Positions 1-7,362 are shown, counted from the first letter of the stretch. The stretch: DNA of 12,617 bases from an uncultured Archangium sp. (GCA_946479335.1 CAMLFP010000139.1:1-12617), one strand, 5' to 3'. A program made the numbers and translations. The notes: generated by a model from the sequence alone, not told the origin.

Positions 1-462
1 GCCTTCGTCGACTTCATGCTCTCGCTCCCGGCGGAGTTGCGCGCGGGTAAGCGCTTCTACGATGAGATGATGTTCCGCCGCTTCCCCCGGCTCTTCGCGC
101 TGCCCACCAAGGGCGACGGCTGGCACCAGGGCGGGCTGCGACAACTCGCGTGGCGCGCGAACTTCACGCTGCGCAAGGCGGCGTGGCGTCTCGCGCCCGG
201 TCTCGTGCACCACCCGATGATGTCGTACCTCGACTTCGGGTACGCGCTGCGGAAACGGCGCGACGTGCACGAGCTCGGCGGCGCTCTCCTCGAGGCGCTC
301 GCGCGGCGTGACGTCGTCGACTCCGCGATGGTGCGGCGCCTGTGGGCCGAGCATCAGGCCGCTACCAGGAACCATCGCTACGAGTTGACGCTGCTCTTGT
401 CGCTCGAGGTCGCGCTGCGCGTCTTCTGTGATGAGTCGACGCCGCGCACCGTTTCGGTGTGA
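1..462 (+). CDS. Asparagine synthase-related protein, C-terminal part (5' end outside window)
   Basis: The frame is open from the first base of the window and ends at a TGA at 460-462, so about 153 C-terminal residues are visible and the true start lies upstream. The segment FMLSLPAELRAGKRFY, then FPRLFALPTKGDG, then a basic helical stretch and a final LLLSLEVALRVF resembles the C-terminal part of the synthetase (AsnB-type) domain, where an 'LP..lR..K..y' region and a 'lPtk' region are common. Amidotransferases of this family occur in polysaccharide loci, where they amidate sugars or uronic acids. No catalytic residues (PP-loop, N-terminal Cys) lie in this fragment, so the assignment rests on similarity of style only. 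It could be another cluster-associated protein. A 19-base gap separates it from the convergent DUF362 gene, with no evident terminator. Confidence 0.55.
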   Translation, partial: AFVDFMLSLPAELRAGKRFYDEMMFRRFPRLFALPTKGDGWHQGGLRQLAWRANFTLRKAAWRLAPGLVHHPMMSYLDFGYALRKRRDVHELGGALLEALARRDVVDSAMVRRLWAEHQAATRNHRYELTLLLSLEVALRVFCDESTPRTVSV

Positions 463-481
463 GCCCAGCGCCCGCGAACCT

Positions 482-1771
482 TCAGCGCAACGTTTCCCAA
501 TGACGCGGGCGCGCCGCGTGCACATGTGGCAACGACGGCGCTTCAGGCAACGTCGCGCGGAAGAGTGACGCTTCGTCGGTCAGCGCATGCCGAATCGTGG
601 GCAACGCCATCGGCGGGAAACCCAACATCGCCGCGCCCACCGCGTCGAGCGTCGCCGGGTTGCGCCCCGCCAACAGCACGCCGAGATGCGCCGGCGTCGG
701 CCGCAAGGGCCCGTTGCCTTGCCCCACCGTGATGGCGTCGACCACCGTGAAGACCTGCGGCGGGTGCCGCGGCGCCCACGCGTAGAGCAGGTGGTTCAGG
801 TCCAACGTCATCCGCCACACCGTGTCGTTCCCCGGCCAGCTCCCGAAGTTCCCGCCGCGCTCTTCGGTCAACAGGTCGGCCGCGCCCAGCGCGCGCGACA
901 ACACGCTGATGAACGGCCGCGGCAACCGCGCCAGCTTCTCGAAGTGGAAGTCGTAGTAGCGCTCGAAGCGCTCGCGCAGCGCATCACCGCGATGACTGTC
1001 GCCGCCCGACTCCGGCCCACCCGTCACGTGGTGCGGGAGGAACTCCTTGTGCCCGTTGATGCCCACCAGGTTCTTCAGCGCCCCGGTGATGCCTGCCTTG
1101 ATGTGCGTCTTCAGCTTCGGGAGGTTGATGAAGACGTCGGCCTCCAACGCGCGCCTCGCCACGAGGTACTGGTGCTGCCCCGGGCCATGCCGCGCCCGCA
1201 TCGCCGACGGCGCGTAGCCCGTGACGCGGAAGCGGTTCGCGCGGTCCGACACCGGCTCCAGAAAGCTGCGCGCGCCCAGGTCGACCAACGTGAACTCGCG
1301 CTCGTCCCACTCCGTGACCCGCTCCGTCGCGCGCCATGAGAGCCGGCTCGTCGCGTGCACCAATCGCCAGTCAGCCGTCTCGAAGGTGACGCCGGGAAAG
1401 CGCGCGCGCAGCCGCGCCAGCGCTTCGTTGACGCGATTGACCCGCAGCAGCGCGTCGAAGCGGCAGCTCTGCACCGGCGCGTCGGCGATGAGCACCCGCG
1501 CGCCGGCCTACAATCGCGTCGCGACCGCCGCGGCGACCGCTTCGATGACCTCGGTCTGCGTCACCAGGCTCCGCGCGTCGTGCCCCAGCGGGTTCTCGTG
1601 ATGCACCCAGTTCGGCTTGAGCACCACGCTGCGCGCCGACGTCACCGCGTCGAGCGCGCCGATGCGCGTCAGCAGCTCCGTCACCTCATCGGCGAGCCGC
1701 GCGTCGTCGTAGTTCGCCAGCGCACGCGAGGTCAGCACTTCATGCTGCGAAACGGGAGCCACGGAGGTCAC
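482..1771 (-). pseudogene. DUF362 family protein, interrupted by an in-frame TAG codon
   Basis: Two open stretches in the same reading frame (1771-1508 and 1507-482) together encode one DUF362 (COG2006) protein of 429 codons, broken by a TAG at codon 88 (1510-1508). Before it lies SVVLKPNWVHHENPLGHD, the usual N-terminal DUF362 strand. After it come RVLIADAPVQSCRFDAL, then INLPKLKTH, GALKNLVGINGHKEFLPHH, and near the end VVDAITVGQGNGPL and NPATLDAVGAAMLGFPP, all family hallmarks in the expected order. No ferredoxin-type Cys cluster is present. The molecular function of DUF362 is not established, but members recur in glycan loci. The start is GTG at 1771 (upstream in-frame stop at 1798-1796), with no clear ribosome site. 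G/C third-position bias continues on both sides of the TAG, so the lesion is recent, a sequence error, or suppressed. A GTG at 1495 could restart a version lacking the N-terminal region. Confidence 0.85.
1508..1510 (-). other. In-frame amber (TAG) codon inside the DUF362 gene
   Basis: Reading the minus strand, the codons run GCG ACG CGA TTG TAG GCC GGC GCG CGG GTG CTC ATC GCC. The frame is identical before and after the TAG (1771 and 1495 differ by 276, a multiple of three), so this is a single nonsense codon and not a frameshift. The surrounding residues, ATRL-stop-AGARVLIADAP, read as a continuous helix-to-strand junction with one residue missing. One-base changes to CAG, GAG, TGG, TCG, AAG or TTG would restore a sense codon. 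Confidence 0.9.
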
Positions 1772-1824
1772 GGTACCGGAAGCGTCGCGCGAACGTCAGC
1801 GTCCTCGACTACAAGGCAGCCCGA

Positions 1825-2931
1825 ATGCGCGTGCTTCATTTCCTCCCGTGGGTCGGCGGCGGCGGCGTCGAGACCGCGCTGCTCGAGCTGCTGCGGCACC
1901 TGAAGGCGCCGGAGTACGAGCACCGCGTGGTGTGCATCTCCGCCGCGGAGCTGCGGTTGCCGCTCTTCCGCGACGCGGGCTTCGAGCCGGTGCAGCTCGG
2001 CGGTGAAGGCAGCGTGCGCAACGTGGCGGCGCTGGCGAAGCTCGTCGCGGAGGTGCGCCGCTTCAAGCCCGACATCGTGCACGCGCGCGTCTTCGAGGGG
2101 CAGGTCTTCGGCTCCATCGCCGGCTACCTCGGCAAGCGCCCGGCCATCATCACCGAAGAAGCGACGCTGCCCGCGCCTCCCGGTGGGCGTTCGCTCGTCA
2201 CCCGCGTCGGCCTGCGCGCGCTGCTGCACCGCAACGACGCGGTGGTCGCCATCTCACCCGCGGTGCAGCGCTACCTCGTCGAGACCAACTGGTTCCCGCC
2301 ATCGCAGGTGCGGCAGATCAACTACGGCGTCGAGGTGCCCGACACGCCGGAGCTCCGCGCACAGGCCGCGAAGGAGCGCGCGGCGCTCGGCTTCCCCGAA
2401 GGCACGGTGTTGTTCGGCACCGTCTGCCGGTTGCACGACTCGCACAAGCGGGTGAGCGACCTGATTCGCGCGCTGCCCTCGGTGCCCGGCGCCGGGCTCG
2501 TCGTCGTCGGCGGCGGGCCCGATGAAGGCATGCTCCAGGCGCTCGCCGCGCAGCTCGGCGTGACGGAGCGCGTGCGTTTCCTCGGCTACCGGCGCGACAC
2601 CGGCGTGTTCTTCCGCTTGTTCGACGTCTTCGCGCTGACCTCCGCCTTCGAGGGCTTCGGCATCGTCTTCGCCGAAGCGGGCCACGTGGGGCTGCCCTCC
2701 ATCGGCAGCCGCGCGGGCGGCATCCCCGATGTGGTGGTCGACGGTGAGACCGGCCTGTTGGTGAACCCCGGTGACGTCGACACCATCGCCGCGATGATGC
2801 GCCGGCTTGTCGGTGACCCGGAGCTGCGCGCGCGCCTGGGCGCTGCGGCGAAGCGGCGAGCGGAGGCGCTCTACAGCGTGCGGCAATACGTCGAGGCCTA
2901 CCGCGCGCTGTATGCGGAGGTGACGCGGTGA
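1825..2931 (+). CDS. Glycosyltransferase family 4 (GT-B fold)
   Basis: A 368-residue protein, typical length for GT4. The N-terminus MRVLHFLPWVGGGGVETALL carries the glycine-rich acceptor-side loop of GT-B retaining glycosyltransferases (about residues 11-14). The C-terminal nucleotide-sugar domain begins near residue 195 (VLFGTVCRLHDSHKR, with R202 and K208 in the usual phosphate-contact positions). The E-x7-E motif is present as E276 and E284 in FEGFGIVFAEAG, followed by GSRAGGIPDVVVDGETGLLV. The enzyme should act at the cytoplasmic face of the inner membrane, moving a sugar from a nucleotide donor to a lipid-linked glycan; donor and linkage cannot be read from sequence. The ATG at 1825 is supported by AAGG about nine bases upstream (1812-1815). 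It lies 53 bases from the divergent DUF362 start and overlaps the next GT2 gene by four bases, so the two are probably co-translated. Confidence 0.93.
   Translation: MRVLHFLPWVGGGGVETALLELLRHLKAPEYEHRVVCISAAELRLPLFRDAGFEPVQLGGEGSVRNVAALAKLVAEVRRFKPDIVHARVFEGQVFGSIAGYLGKRPAIITEEATLPAPPGGRSLVTRVGLRALLHRNDAVVAISPAVQRYLVETNWFPPSQVRQINYGVEVPDTPELRAQAAKERAALGFPEGTVLFGTVCRLHDSHKRVSDLIRALPSVPGAGLVVVGGGPDEGMLQALAAQLGVTERVRFLGYRRDTGVFFRLFDVFALTSAFEGFGIVFAEAGHVGLPSIGSRAGGIPDVVVDGETGLLVNPGDVDTIAAMMRRLVGDPELRARLGAAAKRRAEALYSVRQYVEAYRALYAEVTR
2916..2923 (+). promoter_or_regulatory. Strong Shine-Dalgarno for the downstream GT2
   Basis: GGAGGTGA is an eight-base match to the 16S rRNA anti-Shine-Dalgarno. 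It sits inside the 3' end of the GT4 gene, four bases before the GTG at 2928 and ten before a second in-frame GTG at 2934. It is the best ribosome site I see in the window and supports a GTG start with translational coupling. Its spacing does not decide between the two GTG codons. Confidence 0.75.
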
Positions 2932-3863
2932 GCGTGCCCCACGTCTCGGTGGTGGTGCCCTCGTACAACCACGCGCGCTTCATCGAAGAGACGCTGCGCT
3001 CCATCTTCGCGCAGACCTGGCGCCCGATGGACCTGCTGGTCATCGACGACGGCTCGAAGGACGACTCGGTCGCGGTCATCGAGCGCGTGCTGCGTGATGC
3101 GCCGTTCCCCGCGCGGCTGGTGGCGCGTGAGAACCGCGGGCTGACGCCGACCTTGAACGAGGGGCTCGCGGCGTCGACCGGCGAGTACTTCGCGTACCTC
3201 GGCTCCGACGACACCTGGGAGCCGCGACGGCTGGAGCTGGGCGTGGCCGCGCTGGAGCAACAGCGCCAGGCGGTGATGGCGTTCTCTCACTGCTACTTCA
3301 TCGACCAGCACTCGCGGCGGGTCGACGTCTCGAGCCGCTCCCGGAGCTACACCTCCGGTGACTACCTGTGGCCGATGCTGCGCGGGGTGGTGGGCATCAT
3401 GAGCCCCACGCCATTGTTCCGCGCCAGCGTGCTGCGCGAGGTGCGGTGGAACGAGCAGGCGAAGCTCGAAGACTTCGACCTCTACCTGAACCTCGCGCTC
3501 CACGGCCCCTTCGCGTTCGTCGACGCGCCGCTCGCGTCGTGGCGGTTCCACGAGACCAACACCAGCTCCGGCTGGGCCTTCATGGTGCGCGAGCGCATCG
3601 CCACCGTCGAGCGCATCGCGGTGAAGCTCGGGCTCACCGAGGCCGAGGTGGAGAAGCTGCGCGAGCGCATCCACTTCGAGGAGGCGGGCGCGCTGTTGGC
3701 GTCGGGCCACCGGCTCGGCGCGGCGTGGGAGTCGCTCAAGCACTGGCGCGGCGCGAACGGTGCGCGCGAATGGGTCAAGCGGGCGCTGCGCCTCGCCGCC
3801 CCCGAGGTGTTGCTGCGCGCGCGGCGGCGCTGGGTGGCGCGCGAGGTCGCGTCAGCGCAATAG
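2928..3863 (+). CDS. Glycosyltransferase family 2 (GT-A fold), first copy
   Basis: A 311-residue inverting-type GT2. The N-terminus is HVSVVVPSYNHARFIEETL. The nucleotide-binding acidic pair is in VIDDGS (D40, D41), the DxD-equivalent is in LGSDD (D94, D95), and LEDFDLYLNLA (E181, D182) fits the catalytic-base region. The C-terminal third is helical and basic (LRARRRWVAREV), possibly a membrane-surface anchor. It probably adds one sugar to the lipid-linked repeat unit in the cytoplasm; specificity is unknown. Its GTG start overlaps the GT4 stop as GTGA, behind a strong Shine-Dalgarno, making a two-gene + operon. Its TAG (3861-3863) lies inside the last codons of the opposite-strand GT2, a 12-base convergent overlap. 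It shares clear sequence relationship with that neighbour (see 3852-4844). Confidence 0.93.
   Translation: MSVPHVSVVVPSYNHARFIEETLRSIFAQTWRPMDLLVIDDGSKDDSVAVIERVLRDAPFPARLVARENRGLTPTLNEGLAASTGEYFAYLGSDDTWEPRRLELGVAALEQQRQAVMAFSHCYFIDQHSRRVDVSSRSRSYTSGDYLWPMLRGVVGIMSPTPLFRASVLREVRWNEQAKLEDFDLYLNLALHGPFAFVDAPLASWRFHETNTSSGWAFMVRERIATVERIAVKLGLTEAEVEKLRERIHFEEAGALLASGHRLGAAWESLKHWRGANGAREWVKRALRLAAPEVLLRARRRWVAREVASAQ
2958..2977 (+). repeat. Inverted repeat, left copy (within first GT2)
   Basis: Twenty bases here are repeated exactly in reverse complement at 4747-4766. Both copies encode the PSYNHAR stretch of the two GT2 genes in the same frame, so the identity may reflect paralogy or merely a conserved motif plus codon bias. 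Confidence 0.6.
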
Positions 3864-4844
3864 CCGGCGCACGTGCGCGAGCGCGCGACGCCGGAGGAAC
3901 CGCACCGTGTCGAACCCCGCGGCGCGCGCCTGCTGGAGCTCGCGCAGGCCGCTGCGGAGCTTGATGACCGACTCCATCGCGCGCTGCCAGTCGTCGAGGT
4001 GGCCGGTGCTCGCCGCGTAGTCGCGCTCGCCCAGCAGCAGCTGGAAGTGGTCGGCGCGCATCCGCTCCTGGCGCGTGCGGCTGACGTTGGCGCCGTGCAC
4101 GCGGTACTCCATCAAGCGGTCGTCGATGGCGATGAAGCGGCCGAGGCGGCTGAGCTTCAGCCAGATGTACAGGTCCTCGAGCACCATGCCTTCGGGGTAC
4201 GGCAGCGCTTGTCGCGTGGCGGCCGTGCGCAGCAGCAAACCGACGGGGATGTAATTGCCCGCCAGCAGCGTGTGGTGACGGCCGAAGTCGCCGTCGCGCT
4301 GAAGCGTGGGGCGCGCGCGCAGCGTGAAGGCCATCAACGTCTCGAAGTTGCCGGTGCGCTCACGGGTGGGCTCGCCATCTGGCCGCAGAAAGACCTGGGC
4401 ACCTTCGGCATCGATGAAGGTTGCGTCGCCGCACGCCATCACGGCGTCGGTCGCGTGCTCGAGGTGCGTGACCAGCGTTTCAATGGCGCGCGGCTGCGGG
4501 CGGTCGTCAGACGCACAGAAGAAGAGGTACTCACCGCGCGCCTCGGCGATGAGCTCGTTCTGCGTCACCGCGACGCCACGATTCTCACGAGCGCGAAAGA
4601 AGAAGCGGCGAAAGCGCTCGCGCAGACGCGGCTCGTACTGCGCGATGACGGCCGCCGAGCCATCTTTCGAGCCATCGTCGATGAGCAGCAACTCGGTGTC
4701 GGCCCAGGTCTGCGCCAGCAGCGCTTCGAACAACGCCGGCAGGTATCGCGCGTGGTTGTACGAGGGGACGACGACGGAGACGAGCGCGGGCACGGAGGGC
4801 GATGAGATTGACACGCGCGAGGTGGGCAGTGAAGAACGCGCCAT
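3852..4844 (-). CDS. Glycosyltransferase family 2 (GT-A fold), second copy
   Basis: With the ATG at 4844 the product has 330 residues. VSVVVPSYNHARYLPALFEA opens the GT-A domain, with LLIDDGSKDGS (D56, D57), then ENRGVAVTQNELIAEARGEYLFF, the acidic CASDD (D113, D114), and VLEDLYIWLKL (E223, D224) in the catalytic region. The C-terminus is basic (RFLRRRALAHVRRLLR). Its role is likely sugar addition to the lipid-linked unit. The start is uncertain. The ATG at 4844 shares a CATG with the + strand start of the next gene and leaves no intergenic space. GTG codons at 4814 and 4793 are alternatives, and the one at 4793 gives MPALVSVVVPSYNHA, closely mimicking the start of the first GT2. None has a good ribosome site. 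An open frame extends to 4919, but that region is coding on the other strand. Confidence 0.9.
   Translation of the reverse strand: MARSSLPTSRVSISSPSVPALVSVVVPSYNHARYLPALFEALLAQTWADTELLLIDDGSKDGSAAVIAQYEPRLRERFRRFFFRARENRGVAVTQNELIAEARGEYLFFCASDDRPQPRAIETLVTHLEHATDAVMACGDATFIDAEGAQVFLRPDGEPTRERTGNFETLMAFTLRARPTLQRDGDFGRHHTLLAGNYIPVGLLLRTAATRQALPYPEGMVLEDLYIWLKLSRLGRFIAIDDRLMEYRVHGANVSRTRQERMRADHFQLLLGERDYAASTGHLDDWQRAMESVIKLRSGLRELQQARAAGFDTVRFLRRRALAHVRRLLR
4747..4766 (-). repeat. Inverted repeat, right copy (within second GT2)
   Basis: Reverse-complement partner of 2958-2977, about 1.8 kb away, encoding the same PSYNHAR residues in the opposite-strand GT2. The flanking bases diverge immediately on both sides. 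Confidence 0.6.
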
Positions 4845-5754
4845 GCCCTGGACCGACGCCGGTTTCATCGCTGCCCGTGCCCACGCGCCGTGGGCCGTCT
4901 CGCACGCGATGATTCCCACGCCGTTCGTCGAGCACGGCCGGCTGCGACTCTATTACTCGGCGTGCGACAGCGAGGGCCGCGGTACGCCGACGTGGGTCGA
5001 CGTCGAGCCCGACGACCCCGCGCGGGTGCGGGCGCATGGCGGGCAACTGCTGAAGCTCGGCCGCCGTGGATGCTTCGACGACAACGGCGCGGTCGTCACC
5101 AGCGTGGTGCGCGGGCTGCGCGGCGAGTTGCTGCTGTACTACGTCGGCTTCGAACTCTGCCGGCAGGTGCGCTACCGCCTCTTCACCGGCCTCGCGGTGA
5201 GTCACGACGACGGCGCGACCTTCACGCGGTTCTCGGAGGCGCCGGTGCTCGACCGCAGCGCGGGCGAGGTCTACTTCCGCTGCGGGCCGTTCGTGGAGTT
5301 CCACGAGGGCCGCTTCAAGATGCTCTACATCGGGGGTGACGCCTGGACCGAGGTCGAAGGCAAAGAAGTGCCGGTCTACGACCTCCGCTTCATCGAATCG
5401 GCCGATGGTTACACGTGGCCGACGAGCGGCCGGCAGGTGATGACCATCGACGCCGCGGGAGAGCATGGGTTCGGCCGCCCGTGGTTGTGCCGCACCCCGC
5501 GCGGCAACGAGCTCTTCTTCTCGGTGCGCAAGCGTGACGGGCGCGCGTATGGCCTGGGCTACGCAACGGAGCCTTCGCCTCTGCGCTTCGAGCGCCACGA
5601 TGAGCGCGCGCACATTCCGACGGCGCCGGGTCGTTTCGACGACAGCGCCCAGTGCTACCTCGCGGTGGTGGACCTGCCGTCCGGGCGCTGGGGTTTCTAC
5701 AACGGCAACGACTTCGGCCGCGCCGGCATCGGCGTCGTCAAGTGGACGCCGTGA
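4843..5754 (+). CDS. Five-bladed beta-propeller glycosidase-like protein (GH43/GH32/GH130-type superfamily)
   Basis: The 303-residue product (ATG at 4843) shows five regularly spaced strand motifs of the blade type: LRLYYSACD (about 34-42), ELLLYYVGFE (95-104), FKMLYIGGDA (158-167), NELFFSVRK (222-230) and RWGFYNGND (282-290). These fit the five-bladed fold shared by GH32, GH43, GH62, GH68 and GH130. RGCFDDNGAVVTSV, RCGPFVEFHEGRFKMLY and GFGRPWLCRTP resemble the inter-blade loops that line the active site, but I cannot assign catalytic acids with confidence. There is no signal peptide, so it would act in the cytoplasm, which is odd for a hydrolase. It may be a sugar-handling or transferase-partner domain of the kind seen next to glycosyltransferases, or an inactive homologue. 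It is divergent from the second GT2 and overlaps the FemAB-like gene tail to tail by 17 bases. An open frame upstream to 4306 is antisense to the GT2. Confidence 0.75.
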   Translation: MPWTDAGFIAARAHAPWAVSHAMIPTPFVEHGRLRLYYSACDSEGRGTPTWVDVEPDDPARVRAHGGQLLKLGRRGCFDDNGAVVTSVVRGLRGELLLYYVGFELCRQVRYRLFTGLAVSHDDGATFTRFSEAPVLDRSAGEVYFRCGPFVEFHEGRFKMLYIGGDAWTEVEGKEVPVYDLRFIESADGYTWPTSGRQVMTIDAAGEHGFGRPWLCRTPRGNELFFSVRKRDGRAYGLGYATEPSPLRFERHDERAHIPTAPGRFDDSAQCYLAVVDLPSGRWGFYNGNDFGRAGIGVVKWTP

Positions 5755-6679
5755 GCTCGTAGAAGGTGTGCGGCACGGCCCGCGCGCCGAAGCCTTCTTT
5801 CCACTCCGCCAGACCTTCGTTCAGCACGCGGCCCGCGTCTTCCGTCGAGATGCCGAAGCTGAAGAAGCGCGGTGCTCCAGGCGCGTTCTCCAGCAGCGCT
5901 GAGAACACCAGGTCGAGCGCGCCGGTGTCACGCCCTTCATCGTTGGCGGCGATGTACTGCGCGTGCGTGACGCCTCGGTAGAGGTAGAGCACCGTGCCCG
6001 CGAGCACGCGGCCCTCACGCGTCGCCACGAAGAGGCGGATGTTCTGCGGAAAACGTGCGCGCAGCAGCTCGATCTCCGCCACCGAGTGCACCGGCGCGAC
6101 GCCGTGCCGCGCCTGCAGCACCGGCACCAGCGCCTGGGCCCAGAAGGCGCTGAAGTCCGCCGACTCCGTCACCGTCACACCGGCCTTCGTCGCCTTCTTC
6201 GCAGAGCGCCGCCGCCGTTCTTGAACCTCGACGGGCCGCGCGAGGTCGGTCACGAAGTTGGCGTCGACGCGCGTGACGCGCGCCCCCGCGCGGAACAGGG
6301 CGTAGCTGTCTTCAGCCGACTGGGGTTCGAAGAAGAAGGTCGGCACCTGCTTGTAGAGGAGCCTGGAGAAGCCGAGCTCCGGCAGCTTCGCGGTCAGCGC
6401 GCTCACCAGCTCGACCACGCGCCCCAGCCGCACCGTTTCGTCGAGCACCAGCCCACCGAAGGTGAGCCCGCCGTGGGAGGCGAGCGTGTCTCCAGCGGCG
6501 CACGCGGGGAGCACCGCCACCAGCTTCTCGCCGTCGCGAAAGAGCAGCGACGCGTCGGTGAAACGGTCGGCGTGGTAGTCCATGTAGCCGCGTTCGAAGA
6601 GGAACAGCCCGTTGCGCGCGCGGCGAACGAACGCGTCCCACTCCCCGGCGACCGCGGCGGAGTAACGCTCGACCTTCAT
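5738..6679 (-). CDS. FemAB/GNAT-type acyltransferase (CelD/BioF2-like)
   Basis: A 313-residue protein with the tandem-GNAT layout of FemAB-like enzymes. The N-terminal half has GLFLFERGYMDYHADRF and SHGGLTFGGLVLDE (about 69-82), similar to the 'SHpGlTyGGl' signature of GNAT proteins found in capsule loci. A basic linker (QERRRRSAKKATKAG, about 153-167) leads into the C-terminal GNAT half, with RLFVATREGRVLAGTVLYLY and FFSFGISTEDAGRVLNEGLA and then WKEGFGARAV (about 215-302). It probably transfers an acyl or aminoacyl group to an amino sugar; donor and acceptor are unknown. The ATG at 6679 overlaps the stop of the acyltransferase gene upstream as ATGA, with a purine-rich GGGCGGGAA just before it, so it is the last gene of the five-gene minus operon. 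The frame is open to 6859, but that stretch lies inside the neighbouring gene. Confidence 0.85.
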   Translation of the reverse strand: MKVERYSAAVAGEWDAFVRRARNGLFLFERGYMDYHADRFTDASLLFRDGEKLVAVLPACAAGDTLASHGGLTFGGLVLDETVRLGRVVELVSALTAKLPELGFSRLLYKQVPTFFFEPQSAEDSYALFRAGARVTRVDANFVTDLARPVEVQERRRRSAKKATKAGVTVTESADFSAFWAQALVPVLQARHGVAPVHSVAEIELLRARFPQNIRLFVATREGRVLAGTVLYLYRGVTHAQYIAANDEGRDTGALDLVFSALLENAPGAPRFFSFGISTEDAGRVLNEGLAEWKEGFGARAVPHTFYELTAST

Positions 6680-7362
6680 TTCCCGCCCGGAGGGAGACCG
6701 AACTTGTCCCACGTGGTCTGCGCGTCGGGCTTGGTGATGGGCCCCTTGAGCAGCGAGCCCGCGGGGACGTCGCGCACCACCATCGCGCCGCTGCCGACCA
6801 GGCAGTCGTTGCCCACGGTGACGTTGTTGCCGATGGTGGAGTTGACGCCGAAGAAGCACGACTCGCCGATGTCACAGAAGCCGCTGATGACCACGTGCGA
6901 CGAGATGAACGAGTGGTCGCGGAGCGTGGAGTGGTGGCCGATGTGGTTGCCGCTCCAGAGCACCAGGTTGCTGCCCAGCTTCACGAACGGCTGCACGGTG
7001 TTGTCTTCGAAGATGAAGACGTTGTCGCCGAGCGTGACGTTGCGCCACACGAACGCGCGCGAGCTCACGTAGTTGGCCAGCGCATACCCCTTCGCCTTCG
7101 CCTCCTCGTAGAACCGCCGGCGGATGCGATTGAGCTGGTTGTACACGAGCGCCACGTGCAGCTCGTGCGAGGCCGGCGGGTAGCGCTGCTCGACCTCGTC
7201 GAACGCCACCACCGGGAGCCCGAACTTCTCGGGCGTCTTGAGGTAGTCGCGCGTCACCGTGAAGGCGACCACCTCGTAGGGTGAGTCGTGCGTGAAGTAC
7301 TCGTACGCGATGTCTGCGAACGCACTGTCGCCGAACAGCACCAGCTTCCGGGTCTTGGTCAT
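6676..7362 (-). CDS. NeuD/PglD-like sugar acyltransferase (left-handed beta-helix)
   Basis: The 228-residue product starts with a Rossmann-like PglD N-terminal domain (RKLVLFGDSAFADIAYEYF; the second half, up to about residue 98, reaches GYALANYVSS). It continues into hexapeptide repeats from about residue 100: AFVWRNVTLGDNVFIFED, VKLGSNLVLWSGNHIGHH, STLRDHSFISSHVVISG, DIGESCFFGVNSTIGNNVTV, then VGSGAMVVRDVPAG. Histidines 140, 143 and 144 are candidates for the catalytic base. Family members use acetyl-CoA (or another acyl-CoA) to acylate amino or hydroxyl groups of nucleotide sugars, as homotrimers in the cytoplasm. Here, next to ketoisomerase and aminotransferase genes, N-acylation of a dTDP-3-amino-3,6-dideoxyhexose (an FdtC/QdtC-type role) is an attractive inference. 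The ATG at 7362 is two bases after the methyltransferase stop, with GAGG eight bases upstream; the stop overlaps the next gene. Confidence 0.88.
   Translation of the reverse strand: MTKTRKLVLFGDSAFADIAYEYFTHDSPYEVVAFTVTRDYLKTPEKFGLPVVAFDEVEQRYPPASHELHVALVYNQLNRIRRRFYEEAKAKGYALANYVSSRAFVWRNVTLGDNVFIFEDNTVQPFVKLGSNLVLWSGNHIGHHSTLRDHSFISSHVVISGFCDIGESCFFGVNSTIGNNVTVGNDCLVGSGAMVVRDVPAGSLLKGPITKPDAQTTWDKFGLPPGGK

Noticed and set aside
587..1339. Plus-strand 250-codon frame opposite the DUF362 gene
   Set aside because: The Arg/Gln/His/Val-rich composition is typical of the antisense of a GC-rich gene; the DUF362 motifs are on the other strand.
1510..1510. TAG in the DUF362 gene as a pyrrolysine codon
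   Set aside because: No pyl genes are seen, DUF362 is not a known pyrrolysine family, and a simple nonsense mutation or error is far likelier.
1772..1824. Palindrome CGGTACCG at the DUF362/GT4 divergent region as an operator
   Set aside because: It is only eight bases, a single occurrence, and partly inside the DUF362 start codon; no support for a binding site.
4585..5613. Long minus-strand open frame opposite the propeller gene
   Set aside because: It is antisense to a gene with clear domain motifs, rich in Arg/Ala/His low-complexity sequence, and matches no family; a shadow of high GC content.
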